A DNA stretch of 64,000 bases from Pseudonocardia kujensis (GTDB lineage Bacteria; Actinomycetota; Actinomycetes; Mycobacteriales; Pseudonocardiaceae). A program made the translations under genes and the position numbers. Of the stretch, positions 1-8,207 are shown piece after piece. The notes below the pieces were generated by a model that saw only the letters and a program-made list of their open reading frames with translations, had not been told where the DNA came from and did no database searches. How positions within the stretch are numbered: the first letter of the stretch is position 1; each line of letters opens with the position of its first letter. Location: positions 1-64,000 of the forward strand of contig NZ_JAJSOK010000011.1 of assembly GCF_021283305.1 (NCBI RefSeq), written 5' to 3'.

Positions 1-120
1 GGCGTTCGCCTGCCCGGCAGGCTCCGCCGGGCCGACGCCGACATGACCATCGGGGGCCGCGTCGTCCTCGACTTCGCTCCCGACCCAGCCGCGGCTTTGC
101 CCGTGTGGCGGCGCGCGTGA
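1..120 (+). CDS. C-terminal end of an unidentified protein (truncated by window edge)
   Basis: Frame 1 is open from the first base to a TGA at 118-120 and gives about 39 residues, ending in a proline- and alanine-rich tail (VLDFAPDPAAALPVWRRA). The short beta-like stretch GGRVVLDF followed by a PV-type tail resembles the end of an OB-fold/DUF35 acyl-CoA-binding protein, but this is too little sequence for a firm call. The stop overlaps the GTG start of the next gene as GTGA, so the two are probably translated together. Confidence 0.45.
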   Translation, partial: GVRLPGRLRRADADMTIGGRVVLDFAPDPAAALPVWRRA

Positions 121-995
121 AGGTTCTCTCCGTCGACGGCCGGGTTTGTGTGGATTGCGGGGACGGGCCGGTCGACGTCGCTACCGCGAGCAACGGGCGT
201 TTCGGCTCGGACCCGCAGGCGGTCTACGAGCGATGGTCCGAGTTCCGAGGGTGGGCGGAGGAGCTCGACCCGATCTGGGCGGAACAGCTGGACCCGACAG
301 CTGCCCGGCTTCGGTCGGGTGCTGCGCTCGGCAGCCCCGTCCCGCGTCCGCGGCAGGTCCTCGCCGTCGGCTTCAACTATGTCGATCACTCCGCGGAGCT
401 GGATGCCGAGCCGCCCGAGAAACCTCTGGTCTTCCCGAAGCTGTCCAGTTGCGTGGGCGGTCCGGCAGACGTGGTCGAGCTGCCGGGCGAGCACATCGAC
501 TGGGAAGTCGAGCTGGTCGCGGTCATCGGTCGGCACGCCCGCAACGTCGCCGCCGACGCGGGCTGGCGATACGTGGCCGGCGTCACGGTCGGTCAGGACC
601 TCACCGACCGCGCCGCCCAGTTCGACGGCCCGACCCCGCAGTTCAGCCTGAGCAAGTCACGGCCGGGGTTCGGCCTGATCGGGCCTTGGCTGACCACTGT
701 CGACGAGCTCGACGACCCGGACGATCTCGCCATCAGTTGTCTGCTCAACGGCGAGGTCGTCCAGCAGGCCCGTACAAGCAGTCTCGTCTTCGGGGTCGGG
801 GAGCTGGTCGCCCGGATCTCGGCGCAGGTGCCGCTACTGCCGGGTGACCTGATCTTCACGGGAACCCCCGGTGGCGTCGGGTACGGCAGGACCCCGCCGC
901 GCTACCTGACCGAGGACGACGTCCTCGTGAGTCGGATCGAGGGCGTCGGCGAGCTCACAACGAGGTTCGAACGGCCCATGGGGGGTCATGTATGA
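117..995 (+). CDS. Fumarylacetoacetate hydrolase (FAH) family protein
   Basis: A 292-residue member of the FAH superfamily, Mg/Mn-dependent enzymes that hydrolyse C-C bonds, decarboxylate or isomerise 2-oxo/dienoate products of ring cleavage. The metal-binding block DWEVELVAVIG gives E130-x-E132, the third acid is D161 in GQDL, and the family signature FTGTPGGVG lies near the C-terminus. The GTG at 117 is preferred over the GTG at 105 because it overlaps the upstream stop (GTGA) and gives the usual short N-terminus (VKVLSVDGRV). Overall layout matches the FAH protein at 16708-17568, so they may be paralogues. The substrate cannot be told from sequence; neighbours (reductase, P450) suggest a ring-cleavage product. 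Confidence 0.85.
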   Translation: MKVLSVDGRVCVDCGDGPVDVATASNGRFGSDPQAVYERWSEFRGWAEELDPIWAEQLDPTAARLRSGAALGSPVPRPRQVLAVGFNYVDHSAELDAEPPEKPLVFPKLSSCVGGPADVVELPGEHIDWEVELVAVIGRHARNVAADAGWRYVAGVTVGQDLTDRAAQFDGPTPQFSLSKSRPGFGLIGPWLTTVDELDDPDDLAISCLLNGEVVQQARTSSLVFGVGELVARISAQVPLLPGDLIFTGTPGGVGYGRTPPRYLTEDDVLVSRIEGVGELTTRFERPMGGHV

Positions 996-1419
996 GGCGT
1001 ACCACTTCTTGCCGTTCCGCCCGAGCCTGCGGACCTCGTCAGCGGCGGTGCTATGTGGCGAGATGGAGCGTTTCGAGGCTTCCGCAACTACCTGTCCCAC
1101 GGTTGATTCCTGGGCCAGACGGCCTGCCATCGAACTCGAGGTAGAGAAGCTGTGGTCGCACGGATGCGCGACCCGACGTGCGCCGTCCGGGAGGGCATCG
1201 CACCCGTGCCTTTCGCCCATGACGTGTCGACGTGCGGATTTCGTAGTCCTCTCGTCGCCGGACTCGAGGTGCCCGAAACGGCGACGTTCCGCGGAGCATC
1301 GTCGCCTTTCGTGACAACGTGGCGGATCGGGCGCGGTGACACAGGTCGCGCGCCGGTCGCAACCGGTGAGCCGACGGCGGACCGGGTACTGCACGATGAG
1401 AGGGCGAATGAAGGACAAG
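996..1419 (+). other. Gap with no convincing gene
   Basis: About 420 bases between the FAH gene and the reductase. Short open frames exist on both strands but none has a family-like sequence or a good ribosome binding site. The stretch presumably holds the promoter of the reductase; no clear -35/-10 pair or dyad was seen. Confidence 0.4.
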
Positions 1420-2445
1420 ATGCGACGCTGGGAGATGGACGGCATTGGGCGCGAGCGACTCCGTCTGAGCGACGTGCCGATCCCGACGCCGGAGCAGGGC
1501 GAGGTGGTCGTCGAAGTCAGGGCGGTTTCGCTGAACCATCGCGACAGGTTGGTCGTCGATGACGGTCGCGGTCTCCCGCTCCGCTTCCCGTTCACACCCG
1601 GATCGGACCTGAGCGGGGAGGTCGTCGCGCTCGGGAACGACGCAAGCCGGTTCCAGGTCGGGGACCGGGTCATCTCGGCCTTCACCCCGGACTGGATCGA
1701 CGGTGGCCGAGCGGGTACCGCCCGCACGCCGGCCTACCGGACGCTCGGGGGCTACTACCAGGGCGTGCTCGCCGACTACGTGGCATTCCCTGAGGAGTGG
1801 TTGGCGCCTGCGCCGATGACGTTGACCCACGCGCAGGCGAGCACACTCCCGTGTGCCGGATTGACCGCGTGGTTCGCGCTCGTCGAGCGGGGCGGCCTAC
1901 GGGCAGGGCAGACAGTCCTCATCGAGGGGACAGGGGGGGTGGCCCTATTCGGCATACAGATTGCCTGCGCGCACGGGGCAGAGGTGATCGTGTCCGCTAG
2001 TGCGGACAAGCTGGAGCGGGCTCGCTCACTGGGGGCCACGCATGTCGTAGACCGGCGGGTCGATTGGGTCGAGGTGGTCCTCGAGCTCACCGGTGACCGC
2101 GGAGCGGATCACGTCCTTGAGATTGTCGGGGGCGCCAACCTCGGGCTGGCAGTGCAGGCCACTGCCGTGGGCGGGCACATCTCCCAGATCGGGGCGCTCG
2201 AGGGCTTCGAGGTCAGCGCCCCCGTCATGCCGCTCATGCTCAAGGACATCACGATCCAGGGCATCGGTACTGGTCACCGGCGAGCGCTGGAGGACTTCGT
2301 GCGGGCTGTCGACCGGACGGGGATCACGCCTGTGATCGACAGCCGCTTCCCGATGGAAGCGCTCCCGGCAGCGCTCGAGCGGATGGACCGCGGGCCGTTC
2401 GGCAAGGTCGTCGTGGAGGTCCAAGACCCAAGCGACCGACATTGA
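1420..2445 (+). CDS. Zinc-independent medium-chain dehydrogenase/reductase, NAD(P)-dependent
   Basis: A 341-residue MDR-superfamily oxidoreductase of the quinone-reductase/alcohol-dehydrogenase type. The N-terminal GroES-like domain (about 1-130) opens MRRWEMDGIGRERLRL, as usual for this subgroup. The position of the catalytic zinc cysteine is taken by N39 (SLNHRD), so it is expected not to use zinc. The Rossmann domain carries GTGGVALFG near residue 170, followed by SADKLERARSLGA. The ATG at 1420 is chosen because GAAGGA lies 4 bases upstream and the protein then begins like its relatives; in-frame starts at 1336, 1396 and 1408 only add an unlikely basic tail. Probable role is reduction or oxidation of an alcohol, ketone or enone. 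Confidence 0.85.
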   Translation: MRRWEMDGIGRERLRLSDVPIPTPEQGEVVVEVRAVSLNHRDRLVVDDGRGLPLRFPFTPGSDLSGEVVALGNDASRFQVGDRVISAFTPDWIDGGRAGTARTPAYRTLGGYYQGVLADYVAFPEEWLAPAPMTLTHAQASTLPCAGLTAWFALVERGGLRAGQTVLIEGTGGVALFGIQIACAHGAEVIVSASADKLERARSLGATHVVDRRVDWVEVVLELTGDRGADHVLEIVGGANLGLAVQATAVGGHISQIGALEGFEVSAPVMPLMLKDITIQGIGTGHRRALEDFVRAVDRTGITPVIDSRFPMEALPAALERMDRGPFGKVVVEVQDPSDRH

Positions 2446-2543
2446 GCCGTGCGCGGCCGGATGGCGTCGCGGCGTTCGTTGCGCGTGCGGAACCGTTCGC
2501 GTGCGCGTGATGGGTCTGGTGTTCATGTGAGGGCTGTGGCAAA

Positions 2544-2559
2544 CTGCCTGCGCAGGCAG
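2544..2559. promoter_or_regulatory. 16-bp perfect palindrome, probable MarR operator upstream of P450
   Basis: CTGCCTGCGCAGGCAG is a perfect palindrome about 170 bases before the P450 start. The 18-mer TGCCTGCGCAGGCAGCTA (2545-2562) recurs exactly at 4929-4946 between the divergent MarR and azoreductase genes. No gene was found between 2446 and 2725, so this is the P450 promoter region. Confidence 0.6.
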
Positions 2560-2725
2560 CTATGCACTGTCTCTGGAGCGGCGAGCGAGGAGGCGGCCAT
2601 GCGCATCGTCAACGCGAGGTCGGTCGCGGTGCCACGGCGATGCTGGAGAACAACCCCGTTCCTCGCGCTCGAGGACCTTGCAGCCCGCATGGTCGGGGCC
2701 CACACATCCTGAACGGGAGAGAGCA

Positions 2726-3913
2726 ATGTCGACGACGCCGTCGGACGCACCTACCTCGGACATCGAGCTGTTCTCGGACGAAGCTCTCGCCGAACCCTAC
2801 GAACTCTACCGCCAGCTGCGGGACCTCGGGCCGGTCGTCCACCTACCCGCCTACGACATCTACGCCATTCCTCGCTACGCCGCGCTGCGGACAGTCAGCA
2901 AGAACTGGGAGACCTTCACCTCCACGGCCGGGGTGACTCTGAACGACCAGATGAACCGCGCCACCGAGGGCATCCTCATCTGCAGCGACCCACCTGAGCA
3001 CCGGCTGATGCGCAAGGTCCTCGCGCGCCCCCTGCGCGGACAGAGGCTCCACTCCGTACGCCCTTTGCTCGAGCAGGAGGCCAGGGCGGTGGTGGGCAGG
3101 CTCGTTCGTCGGGGCTCGTTCGAGGCGGTCACCGAGCTCGCACAACATCTGCCCGTCACCGTCGTCTCCAAGCTGGTCGGCCTGGGCTCGTTCGGTCGCG
3201 AGCACATGCTCGAGTGGGCCGCTGCGGCGTTCGACGCGCACGGCCCGGACAACGCGCGGACCCGGGCCGCAATGCCGAAGGTTGCCGAACTCGTGGACTT
3301 CGCGATGCACGAGGCCACACCGGAGAACCTCGACCCCGACGGCTGGGCGGCCGCGCTCTACACGGCGGAAGCGCACGGTGAGCTTCAGGCTGGTCGGTGC
3401 CCCTTCATGATGGTCGACTACATTGGTCCGTCCCTCGACACCACCATCCACGGCACCAGCAGCGCGATCTGGCTGTTCGCGAGACACCCCGAGCAGTGGG
3501 AGCTCATGAGGCAGGACCCGTCCCTGGTGCGGCACGCCATCGACGAAGTTCTCCGATTCGAGTCTCCCATTCCTAGGTTCACCCGCGTCGCGACAAGGGA
3601 TTACCAGATCGACGGAGTGACTATCCCTGCGGGCTCCCGGGTGATGTTGCTCTACGGTTCGGCCAACCGCGACGAGCGCAGGTACGAGTGTGCGGACCGC
3701 TTCGACGTCACTCGCCGTCCCAGTGATCACGTCGCTTTCGGACACGGCGAACATACGTGTGTCGGACTGAACCTGGCCCGGCTGGAGATGCAACTCGTGC
3801 TCGATGAGCTGGTAAGAACCGTCGAACGATTCGAGCTCATCAGCTACGAGCGCGCCCTCAACAGCAACCTCCGTGGTCTGGCACGTCTCGAGGTCCGTGT
3901 GCACGCAGCGTGA
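2726..3913 (+). CDS. Cytochrome P450
   Basis: A 395-residue soluble bacterial P450. The I-helix oxygen-activation motif is GPSLDTT (about 234-240), the K-helix ExxR is in EVLRFESP, and the heme-binding loop FGHGEHTCVG places the thiolate at C345. Start at 2726 is supported by GGGAGAGAG a few bases upstream; an upstream GTG at 2678 has no such signal. It resembles the P450 at 23768-24949 in its N-terminal LFSDE and mid-region GVxLND segments, suggesting one clan with related substrates. No ferredoxin or reductase lies next to it, so electrons probably come from proteins encoded elsewhere, for example at 24965-26328. Probably under MarR control through the palindrome at 2544. Confidence 0.93.
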   Translation: MSTTPSDAPTSDIELFSDEALAEPYELYRQLRDLGPVVHLPAYDIYAIPRYAALRTVSKNWETFTSTAGVTLNDQMNRATEGILICSDPPEHRLMRKVLARPLRGQRLHSVRPLLEQEARAVVGRLVRRGSFEAVTELAQHLPVTVVSKLVGLGSFGREHMLEWAAAAFDAHGPDNARTRAAMPKVAELVDFAMHEATPENLDPDGWAAALYTAEAHGELQAGRCPFMMVDYIGPSLDTTIHGTSSAIWLFARHPEQWELMRQDPSLVRHAIDEVLRFESPIPRFTRVATRDYQIDGVTIPAGSRVMLLYGSANRDERRYECADRFDVTRRPSDHVAFGHGEHTCVGLNLARLEMQLVLDELVRTVERFELISYERALNSNLRGLARLEVRVHAA

Positions 3914-4407
3914 GAGGACGACGGACGACATGCCTCGATCGCGCCGGTCTGGTCCCCGGGGAGATCTCGTGCACCAGTACTCCCTTTGCGGCGATCCCCG
4001 TGGATGGCCACCATCGGCGAATCCGATCTCGCGAGGACGACGGTGTGCGCGATCGATGCTCGTGAACCGAGCTCTGCAAACGCGAGGCGGGCGCTGACGT
4101 CGGCCTGCGCAATGGCGGTCGAGCCGGCGGTCGCTGGTCCCGGGCCGAGTTCACTTGTCGCGGCGGAGGGCGTCTGGCCGCACATGTGGGATACGTGTAC
4201 TCGCGGCCGGGTCCGTCAGCGTGACAGCATGCTGCCGGTCGGGAACGGGCCGCTCACGACACGATGCTCATCTTCGTCTCCCGAGCAGTCGGCTCCGGTC
4301 TGGTCCTCGACCGTTGAGCAGGTCGCCCCAGCGACCGGGAAGTGCCGCGCCGAGTCCCGGCACCGGGACCGGTAGCCGCAGGATGCGTGAGCGCTGCATG
4401 CGCACGA
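3914..4407 (+). other. Gap with no convincing gene
   Basis: Nearly 500 bases between the P450 and the MarR gene, whose 3' ends converge. Open frames exist on both strands (for example 3986-4375 plus, 3858-4185 minus) but none reads like a known family. It could hold decayed sequence; no repeats or terminator-like hairpin were recognised. Confidence 0.35.
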
Positions 4408-4881
4408 TCAACAGGTTCTGTCGTCGCCTTTCAGCGGGTCGCTCGCGGGGTCGAGGGCTGCCCAGATCTCGACGAGGCTGCGTAGCTGACCCTCATCGAG
4501 CCTGTCGGAGAACAGGGCGCGGATATCAGCGCCGTGCTGGCGTCGGGCGCGGCGCAGCAGTGTACGACCGGCCGTGGTCATCACTGCCGTTGTACTGCGT
4601 CCGTCCGCGGTCGAGCGGCGACGCGCGATGAGGCCACGCTTCTCGAGGCGGTCCGCGAGACGGGTGAAGCCTCCCGTGGTCATCAGACGACGCTGAGCAA
4701 GATCTGACATACGTGCCCCGTCCTCACCGGCCGCGTCGACGGCGACCAGGACGTCGTACTCGGCCAGGCTGACCTGCAGGGGTGCGAGACCGGCCTCGAG
4801 AGATCGCCACACACGCTCATGGGTGCGCAGGAAGCCCTGCCACGCGTCCTCTTGCAGGTCCGTCAACCGTCGTGTCGCCAT
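4408..4881 (-). CDS. MarR-family transcriptional regulator
   Basis: A 157-residue winged-helix regulator that typically represses a divergent redox operon and releases DNA on binding a phenolic or oxidant. The core carries MSDLAQRRLMTTGGFTRLAD (recognition helix) and the wing RRSTADGRS. The ATG at 4881 gives the normal MarR length (MATRRLTDLQEDAW); the open frame extends 200 bases further upstream, but that extension would cover the promoter and operator. It is divergent from the azoreductase operon, with a palindrome 48-61 bases from its start, so it most likely controls itself and that operon, and perhaps the P450 at 2726. Confidence 0.9.
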   Translation of the reverse strand: MATRRLTDLQEDAWQGFLRTHERVWRSLEAGLAPLQVSLAEYDVLVAVDAAGEDGARMSDLAQRRLMTTGGFTRLADRLEKRGLIARRRSTADGRSTTAVMTTAGRTLLRRARRQHGADIRALFSDRLDEGQLRSLVEIWAALDPASDPLKGDDRTC

Positions 4882-4928
4882 GGACGTAAGCCTATGCCCG
4901 TGACGAAGCGGCCCCAACGTGCTATTAT

Positions 4929-4943
4929 TGCCTGCGCAGGCAG
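4929..4943. promoter_or_regulatory. Palindromic MarR operator between divergent genes
   Basis: TGCCTGCGCAGGCA (4929-4942) is a perfect palindrome in the 85-base divergent region between the MarR gene and the azoreductase gene. The same sequence occurs upstream of the P450 at 2544-2559, and the identity extends into the flanking GCTA. Confidence 0.65.
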
Positions 4944-4966
4944 CTAAATCTACGGAAGGACTCCGC

Positions 4967-5656
4967 GTGCGTCGCCTCCTGCACATCGACTCCTCGATCC
5001 GCGACAATGACTCGGTGAGCCGCGCGCTGAGCGCTCGTGCCCGGGACCGCTGGCGTGTCGCCCATCCCGACGGCGAAGTCATCTACCGCGATCTGGGTAG
5101 CGCGCCGGTCCCACACCTCACCTCGGCCTCCGGGTTGGCTCGGCTCATCCCGCCCGAACAGCACACGGCGGACCAGGCCGAGTCCTTCGCCTTGACCTGC
5201 GAGTTGGTCGATGAGGTGCGTACCGCCGACGCGGTTGTTCTCGGCCTGCCCCTCTACAACTACGGGGCCCCGAGCGCGGTCAAGGCGTGGGTCGATCACG
5301 TTGTCGCCCCCGGGGTGTCGGCGGACCCCGAGACCAACGAGGGGCTACTCGGGGGCACCGAGCTGATCGTGTTGGCCTCCCGCGGTGGCGGGTACGGCCC
5401 CGGCGCCCCGAAGGAAGGCTGGGACCACGCCCTGCCCTGGCTCACGCACGCCCTCGCGCCGACCGGCCTCAAGCCTCACGTCATCGTCGCCGAGCTCACC
5501 CTCGCCGCCACGAATCCAGCGATGCACGTCCTCATCCCCGACGCCGAACGCAGTCGTGCCGCCGCCGAGCAGCAGATCGACGAGCTGTGGCCGGTGGATC
5601 GGCCCGAGCGGTCTGACCATCGAGTCCTCGAGCAGGAAGAAGAGTTGTCGAAATGA
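4967..5656 (+). CDS. FMN-dependent NADH azoreductase / quinone reductase
   Basis: A 229-residue flavodoxin-fold oxidoreductase of the AzoR type, which reduces azo bonds and quinones by two electrons using FMN and NADH. The N-terminus LLHIDSSIRDNDSVSRAL is the FMN phosphate-binding loop typical of AzoR, and LPLYNYGAPSAVKAWVDHV matches the segment contacting the flavin. The GTG at 4967 follows GGAAGGA at a spacing of 6. The last codons overlap the next gene by ATGA. First gene of a three-gene flavin operon; quinone reduction would fit a pathway that makes hydroquinones or catechols. Confidence 0.88.
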   Translation: MRRLLHIDSSIRDNDSVSRALSARARDRWRVAHPDGEVIYRDLGSAPVPHLTSASGLARLIPPEQHTADQAESFALTCELVDEVRTADAVVLGLPLYNYGAPSAVKAWVDHVVAPGVSADPETNEGLLGGTELIVLASRGGGYGPGAPKEGWDHALPWLTHALAPTGLKPHVIVAELTLAATNPAMHVLIPDAERSRAAAEQQIDELWPVDRPERSDHRVLEQEEELSK

Positions 5657-6714
5657 CCTTCGAGATCGGCGTTCTGACCTTCGCTGAAGTCACCCGGGAC
5701 ATCGTCACCGGCACACTCCCATCGCCTCATCAACGCGTCCGCGACACCATCGAACTCGCCCGGGTGGCCGACCAGGCTGGGCTGGACCTGTTCGGCGTGG
5801 GCGAGCACCACCGAAGCGACTTTGTCGGCTCTGCGCCGAGCATCCTGCTCGCCGCCGCAGCCGAGGCGACCGAGCAGATCCGACTTACCAGCGCGGTGAC
5901 GGTGCTCAGCTCCGAGGATCCGGTGCGGGTCTGGGAGCAGTACGCGACGATCGACCTGATCTCGGGCGGTCGAGCCGAGATCATCGCTGGACGCGGCTCA
6001 TACACCGAATCGTTCCCCCTGTTCGGCTATGACCTGCGGGACTACGCCGACCTGTTTCGCGAGAAGCTGGACCTCCTGCTGCGTATCCGGGAAAGCAACC
6101 CGGTGACCTGGGAGGGCCGTTTCAGGGCTCCCCTCGTCGAGGCCGACGTCGCGCCCCGTGCAAACGGTGACCAGATCCCGATCTGGGTGGCCGTTGGGGG
6201 CACGCCCGCTTCGGCCGTCAACGCCGGCAGGCTCGGACTCCCGATGGCCCTCGCGCTATTGCTCGGGCCGCTGACGACGCACACCGAGACCGTCGAGCTC
6301 TACCGGCAGGCCGCTACGGCGGCCGGACACGACCCCGGCGCGCTGCCCATCGGCATTAACACCCACGGCTACGTCGGCCGCACGAGTCAGCACGCTCGGG
6401 AGACCATGTACCCCTACTTCGCCCAGGGGATGGTGGAGAACCACCATCAACGCGGTCAGGGCGTCATCATGTCCCGCGCCGCGTTCGAGGCCCAGGCCCG
6501 ACCTGCGTCCTCGCTGCTCGTCGGAAGCTCGCAAGAGGTCATCGACAAGCTGATCGCCTACCACCAGCACTACGGCATCGGCCGCGCCATGATTCAGACC
6601 GGCTTCGGCGGCCTGCCACAGAAGGAGCATCTCGAGACGATCGAACGACTCGGCACCGAGGTTGCACCTGTCGTGCGTCGCGAGGTTGCCGCCTTGGCCG
6701 CGAGCGCAGCGTGA
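5653..6714 (+). CDS. LLM-class flavin-dependent oxidoreductase (luciferase-like)
   Basis: A 353-residue bacterial-luciferase-fold protein (TIM barrel). It opens with MTFEIGVLTFAEV and contains the family segments FGVGEHHRSDFVGSAP, TSAVTVLSSEDPVRVWEQ and LISGGRAEIIAGRGSY. These enzymes use reduced FMN (monooxygenases) or F420. With an FMN reductase encoded immediately downstream (overlap GTGA), an FMNH2-dependent monooxygenase is the simplest reading. Overlaps the azoreductase by ATGA. Substrate unknown. Confidence 0.88.
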   Translation: MTFEIGVLTFAEVTRDIVTGTLPSPHQRVRDTIELARVADQAGLDLFGVGEHHRSDFVGSAPSILLAAAAEATEQIRLTSAVTVLSSEDPVRVWEQYATIDLISGGRAEIIAGRGSYTESFPLFGYDLRDYADLFREKLDLLLRIRESNPVTWEGRFRAPLVEADVAPRANGDQIPIWVAVGGTPASAVNAGRLGLPMALALLLGPLTTHTETVELYRQAATAAGHDPGALPIGINTHGYVGRTSQHARETMYPYFAQGMVENHHQRGQGVIMSRAAFEAQARPASSLLVGSSQEVIDKLIAYHQHYGIGRAMIQTGFGGLPQKEHLETIERLGTEVAPVVRREVAALAASAA

Positions 6715-7319
6715 CCACCGTCCCGGATTTCCCCGGCGGCGGAGGTGCGCTGCGGGTCGTCGTGGTGAACGGCAGCCCGCATCGGCCGTCCACGACGATG
6801 GGCTTGGTGGACGTCATTCTCGACACCCTGGCCGGGTTGCAGCCGATCGACACGGCCCGGGTGGATGTCTACGGCCTCGGCGCCGCGTTCACCGGGGCGC
6901 TCGCGCGGGAGGACATCGTCGCGCATGCACGCGGGATTGAAGAAGTGTTGCGTCAGGTCGAGAACGCGGACCTTCTGATCGCTGCCGCGCCGGTGTACCG
7001 CGGCTCCTACCCAGGGATGTTCAAGCACTTCTTCGATCTCATCGACCAGTACGCCCTCGCGAACAAACCGGTCCTGCTCGCCGCCACTGGCGGCGGGGAA
7101 CATCACGCCCTGGTCCTCGAGCACGCAATGCGCCCGCTGTTCGCCTTCTTCCAGGCCCTCACCGTTCCCGTCGCGATCTTCGCTTCCGCCGGGGCGTTCG
7201 ACGGCACCGTGCTGCTTGACCCACGTGTCCACGCTCGCATCGAGACCGCGCTGAATGATGTCGTCGATCTCCTGCGACTGCGCTACGCCCCGCGTGACAT
7301 CTCGTCCGAGGCACGATGA
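6711..7319 (+). CDS. NADPH-dependent FMN reductase (SsuE/MsuE-like)
   Basis: A 202-residue flavodoxin-like reductase. The segment LRVVVVNGSPHRPSTTMGLV binds FMN phosphate and APVYRGSYPGMFKHFFDL is the typical flavin/dimer segment of SsuE and MsuE proteins. It most likely supplies FMNH2 to the LLM oxidoreductase encoded just upstream, with which it overlaps as GTGA. Last gene of the MarR-linked operon. Confidence 0.87.
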   Translation: MTTVPDFPGGGGALRVVVVNGSPHRPSTTMGLVDVILDTLAGLQPIDTARVDVYGLGAAFTGALAREDIVAHARGIEEVLRQVENADLLIAAAPVYRGSYPGMFKHFFDLIDQYALANKPVLLAATGGGEHHALVLEHAMRPLFAFFQALTVPVAIFASAGAFDGTVLLDPRVHARIETALNDVVDLLRLRYAPRDISSEAR

Positions 7320-7682
7320 GGCTCTCACTACAGGCCGACCTTGCGGGCCCGCGGGGGATCGCGCTCCTCTGAGCGGGCGTCGGAATCTCCTCCCGGCAAC
7401 CTGCCGAGTCGCCAGCTCCTGCCCGATCGCACTCGAGCCCGCCGAGGCTCGGCCGGCGAGCATTGACCCGGAGGACCTTGAGTCAGGCAATCGTGCGCGC
7501 GGCAGGAGAACGCTCCGGGTCCGCCTTCGGATGGGTACCGAGGTAGACCCTCGACGGTGAATCGTCCTGGGTGGTGGAGAGGCCGGGCGAGGCGATCTGT
7601 GCGCCATGCGGCGAGAAGTGCGTCGACGGGCTACGCCAGCTGGAGGGTGACGGCGCTCACTGCACTATTGGAGACTGGGATC
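7320..7682 (+). other. Gap with no convincing gene
   Basis: About 360 bases between the flavin operon and the SnoaL-like gene. An open frame continues upstream of the SnoaL start to 7557 but is arginine-rich and lacks family likeness. Nothing else was recognised. Confidence 0.35.
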
Positions 7683-8090
7683 ATGGCAACGACAGAAGAG
7701 AACAGGGAAATCGCCTTCACCTTCTTCGAGCATCTCAATGCCGGCGACCTCGACAAGGCCCTCACCTTTCTGCATGACGATATCGTATGGTGGGTGGTCG
7801 GCAAGCCGGAGCAGTTCCCGCTTGCGGGCGACCACAACAAGAAGCAGTTCGTGGAGATGCTCGAGAGCGTCCACACCGCCATGCCCAGTGGTGTGCTCTT
7901 GACCCTCACCAGCAGCACAGCCGAGAACGAGCGAGTGATTATTGAGGCCGAGTCTCGCGGCACGTCACCGGCGGGGGAGGCTTACGACAACTCGCTGGTG
8001 TACGTACTCGAGTTCCGGGACGGCAAGATCGCCGCCACACGTGCGTACCTCGACACCATGCACGCGAACGACTATCTCGTGAAAAGGTAG
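7683..8090 (+). CDS. SnoaL/NTF2-like (ketosteroid-isomerase fold) protein
   Basis: A 135-residue alpha+beta barrel protein. The start MATTEENREIAFTFFEHLNA and the middle LTFLHDDIVWWVVG are typical of the NTF2-like superfamily, and the end RDGKIAATRAYLDTMHAN matches the last strand. Members act as isomerases, dehydratases or ligand-binding proteins; the residues seen do not decide which. Start at 7683 is chosen over longer upstream starts because GGGA lies close upstream and the protein then begins like its relatives. Confidence 0.75.
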   Translation: MATTEENREIAFTFFEHLNAGDLDKALTFLHDDIVWWVVGKPEQFPLAGDHNKKQFVEMLESVHTAMPSGVLLTLTSSTAENERVIIEAESRGTSPAGEAYDNSLVYVLEFRDGKIAATRAYLDTMHANDYLVKR

Positions 8091-8207
8091 TACTGTCCCG
8101 CCGGACACCGGAGCCGTCCCGCAAGTCCGGAGGGCTTCGGTGCCCGACCTCGTGGTGCCACCAAGCCACCGCGCTGCACCATCTCGCCGAGTCGGCGGGT
8201 CTCGGGG

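Noticed and set aside
3858..4185. Possible small minus-strand gene in the P450-MarR gap
   Set aside because: No recognisable domain, no good start signal, and overlapping frames on the other strand look equally plausible.
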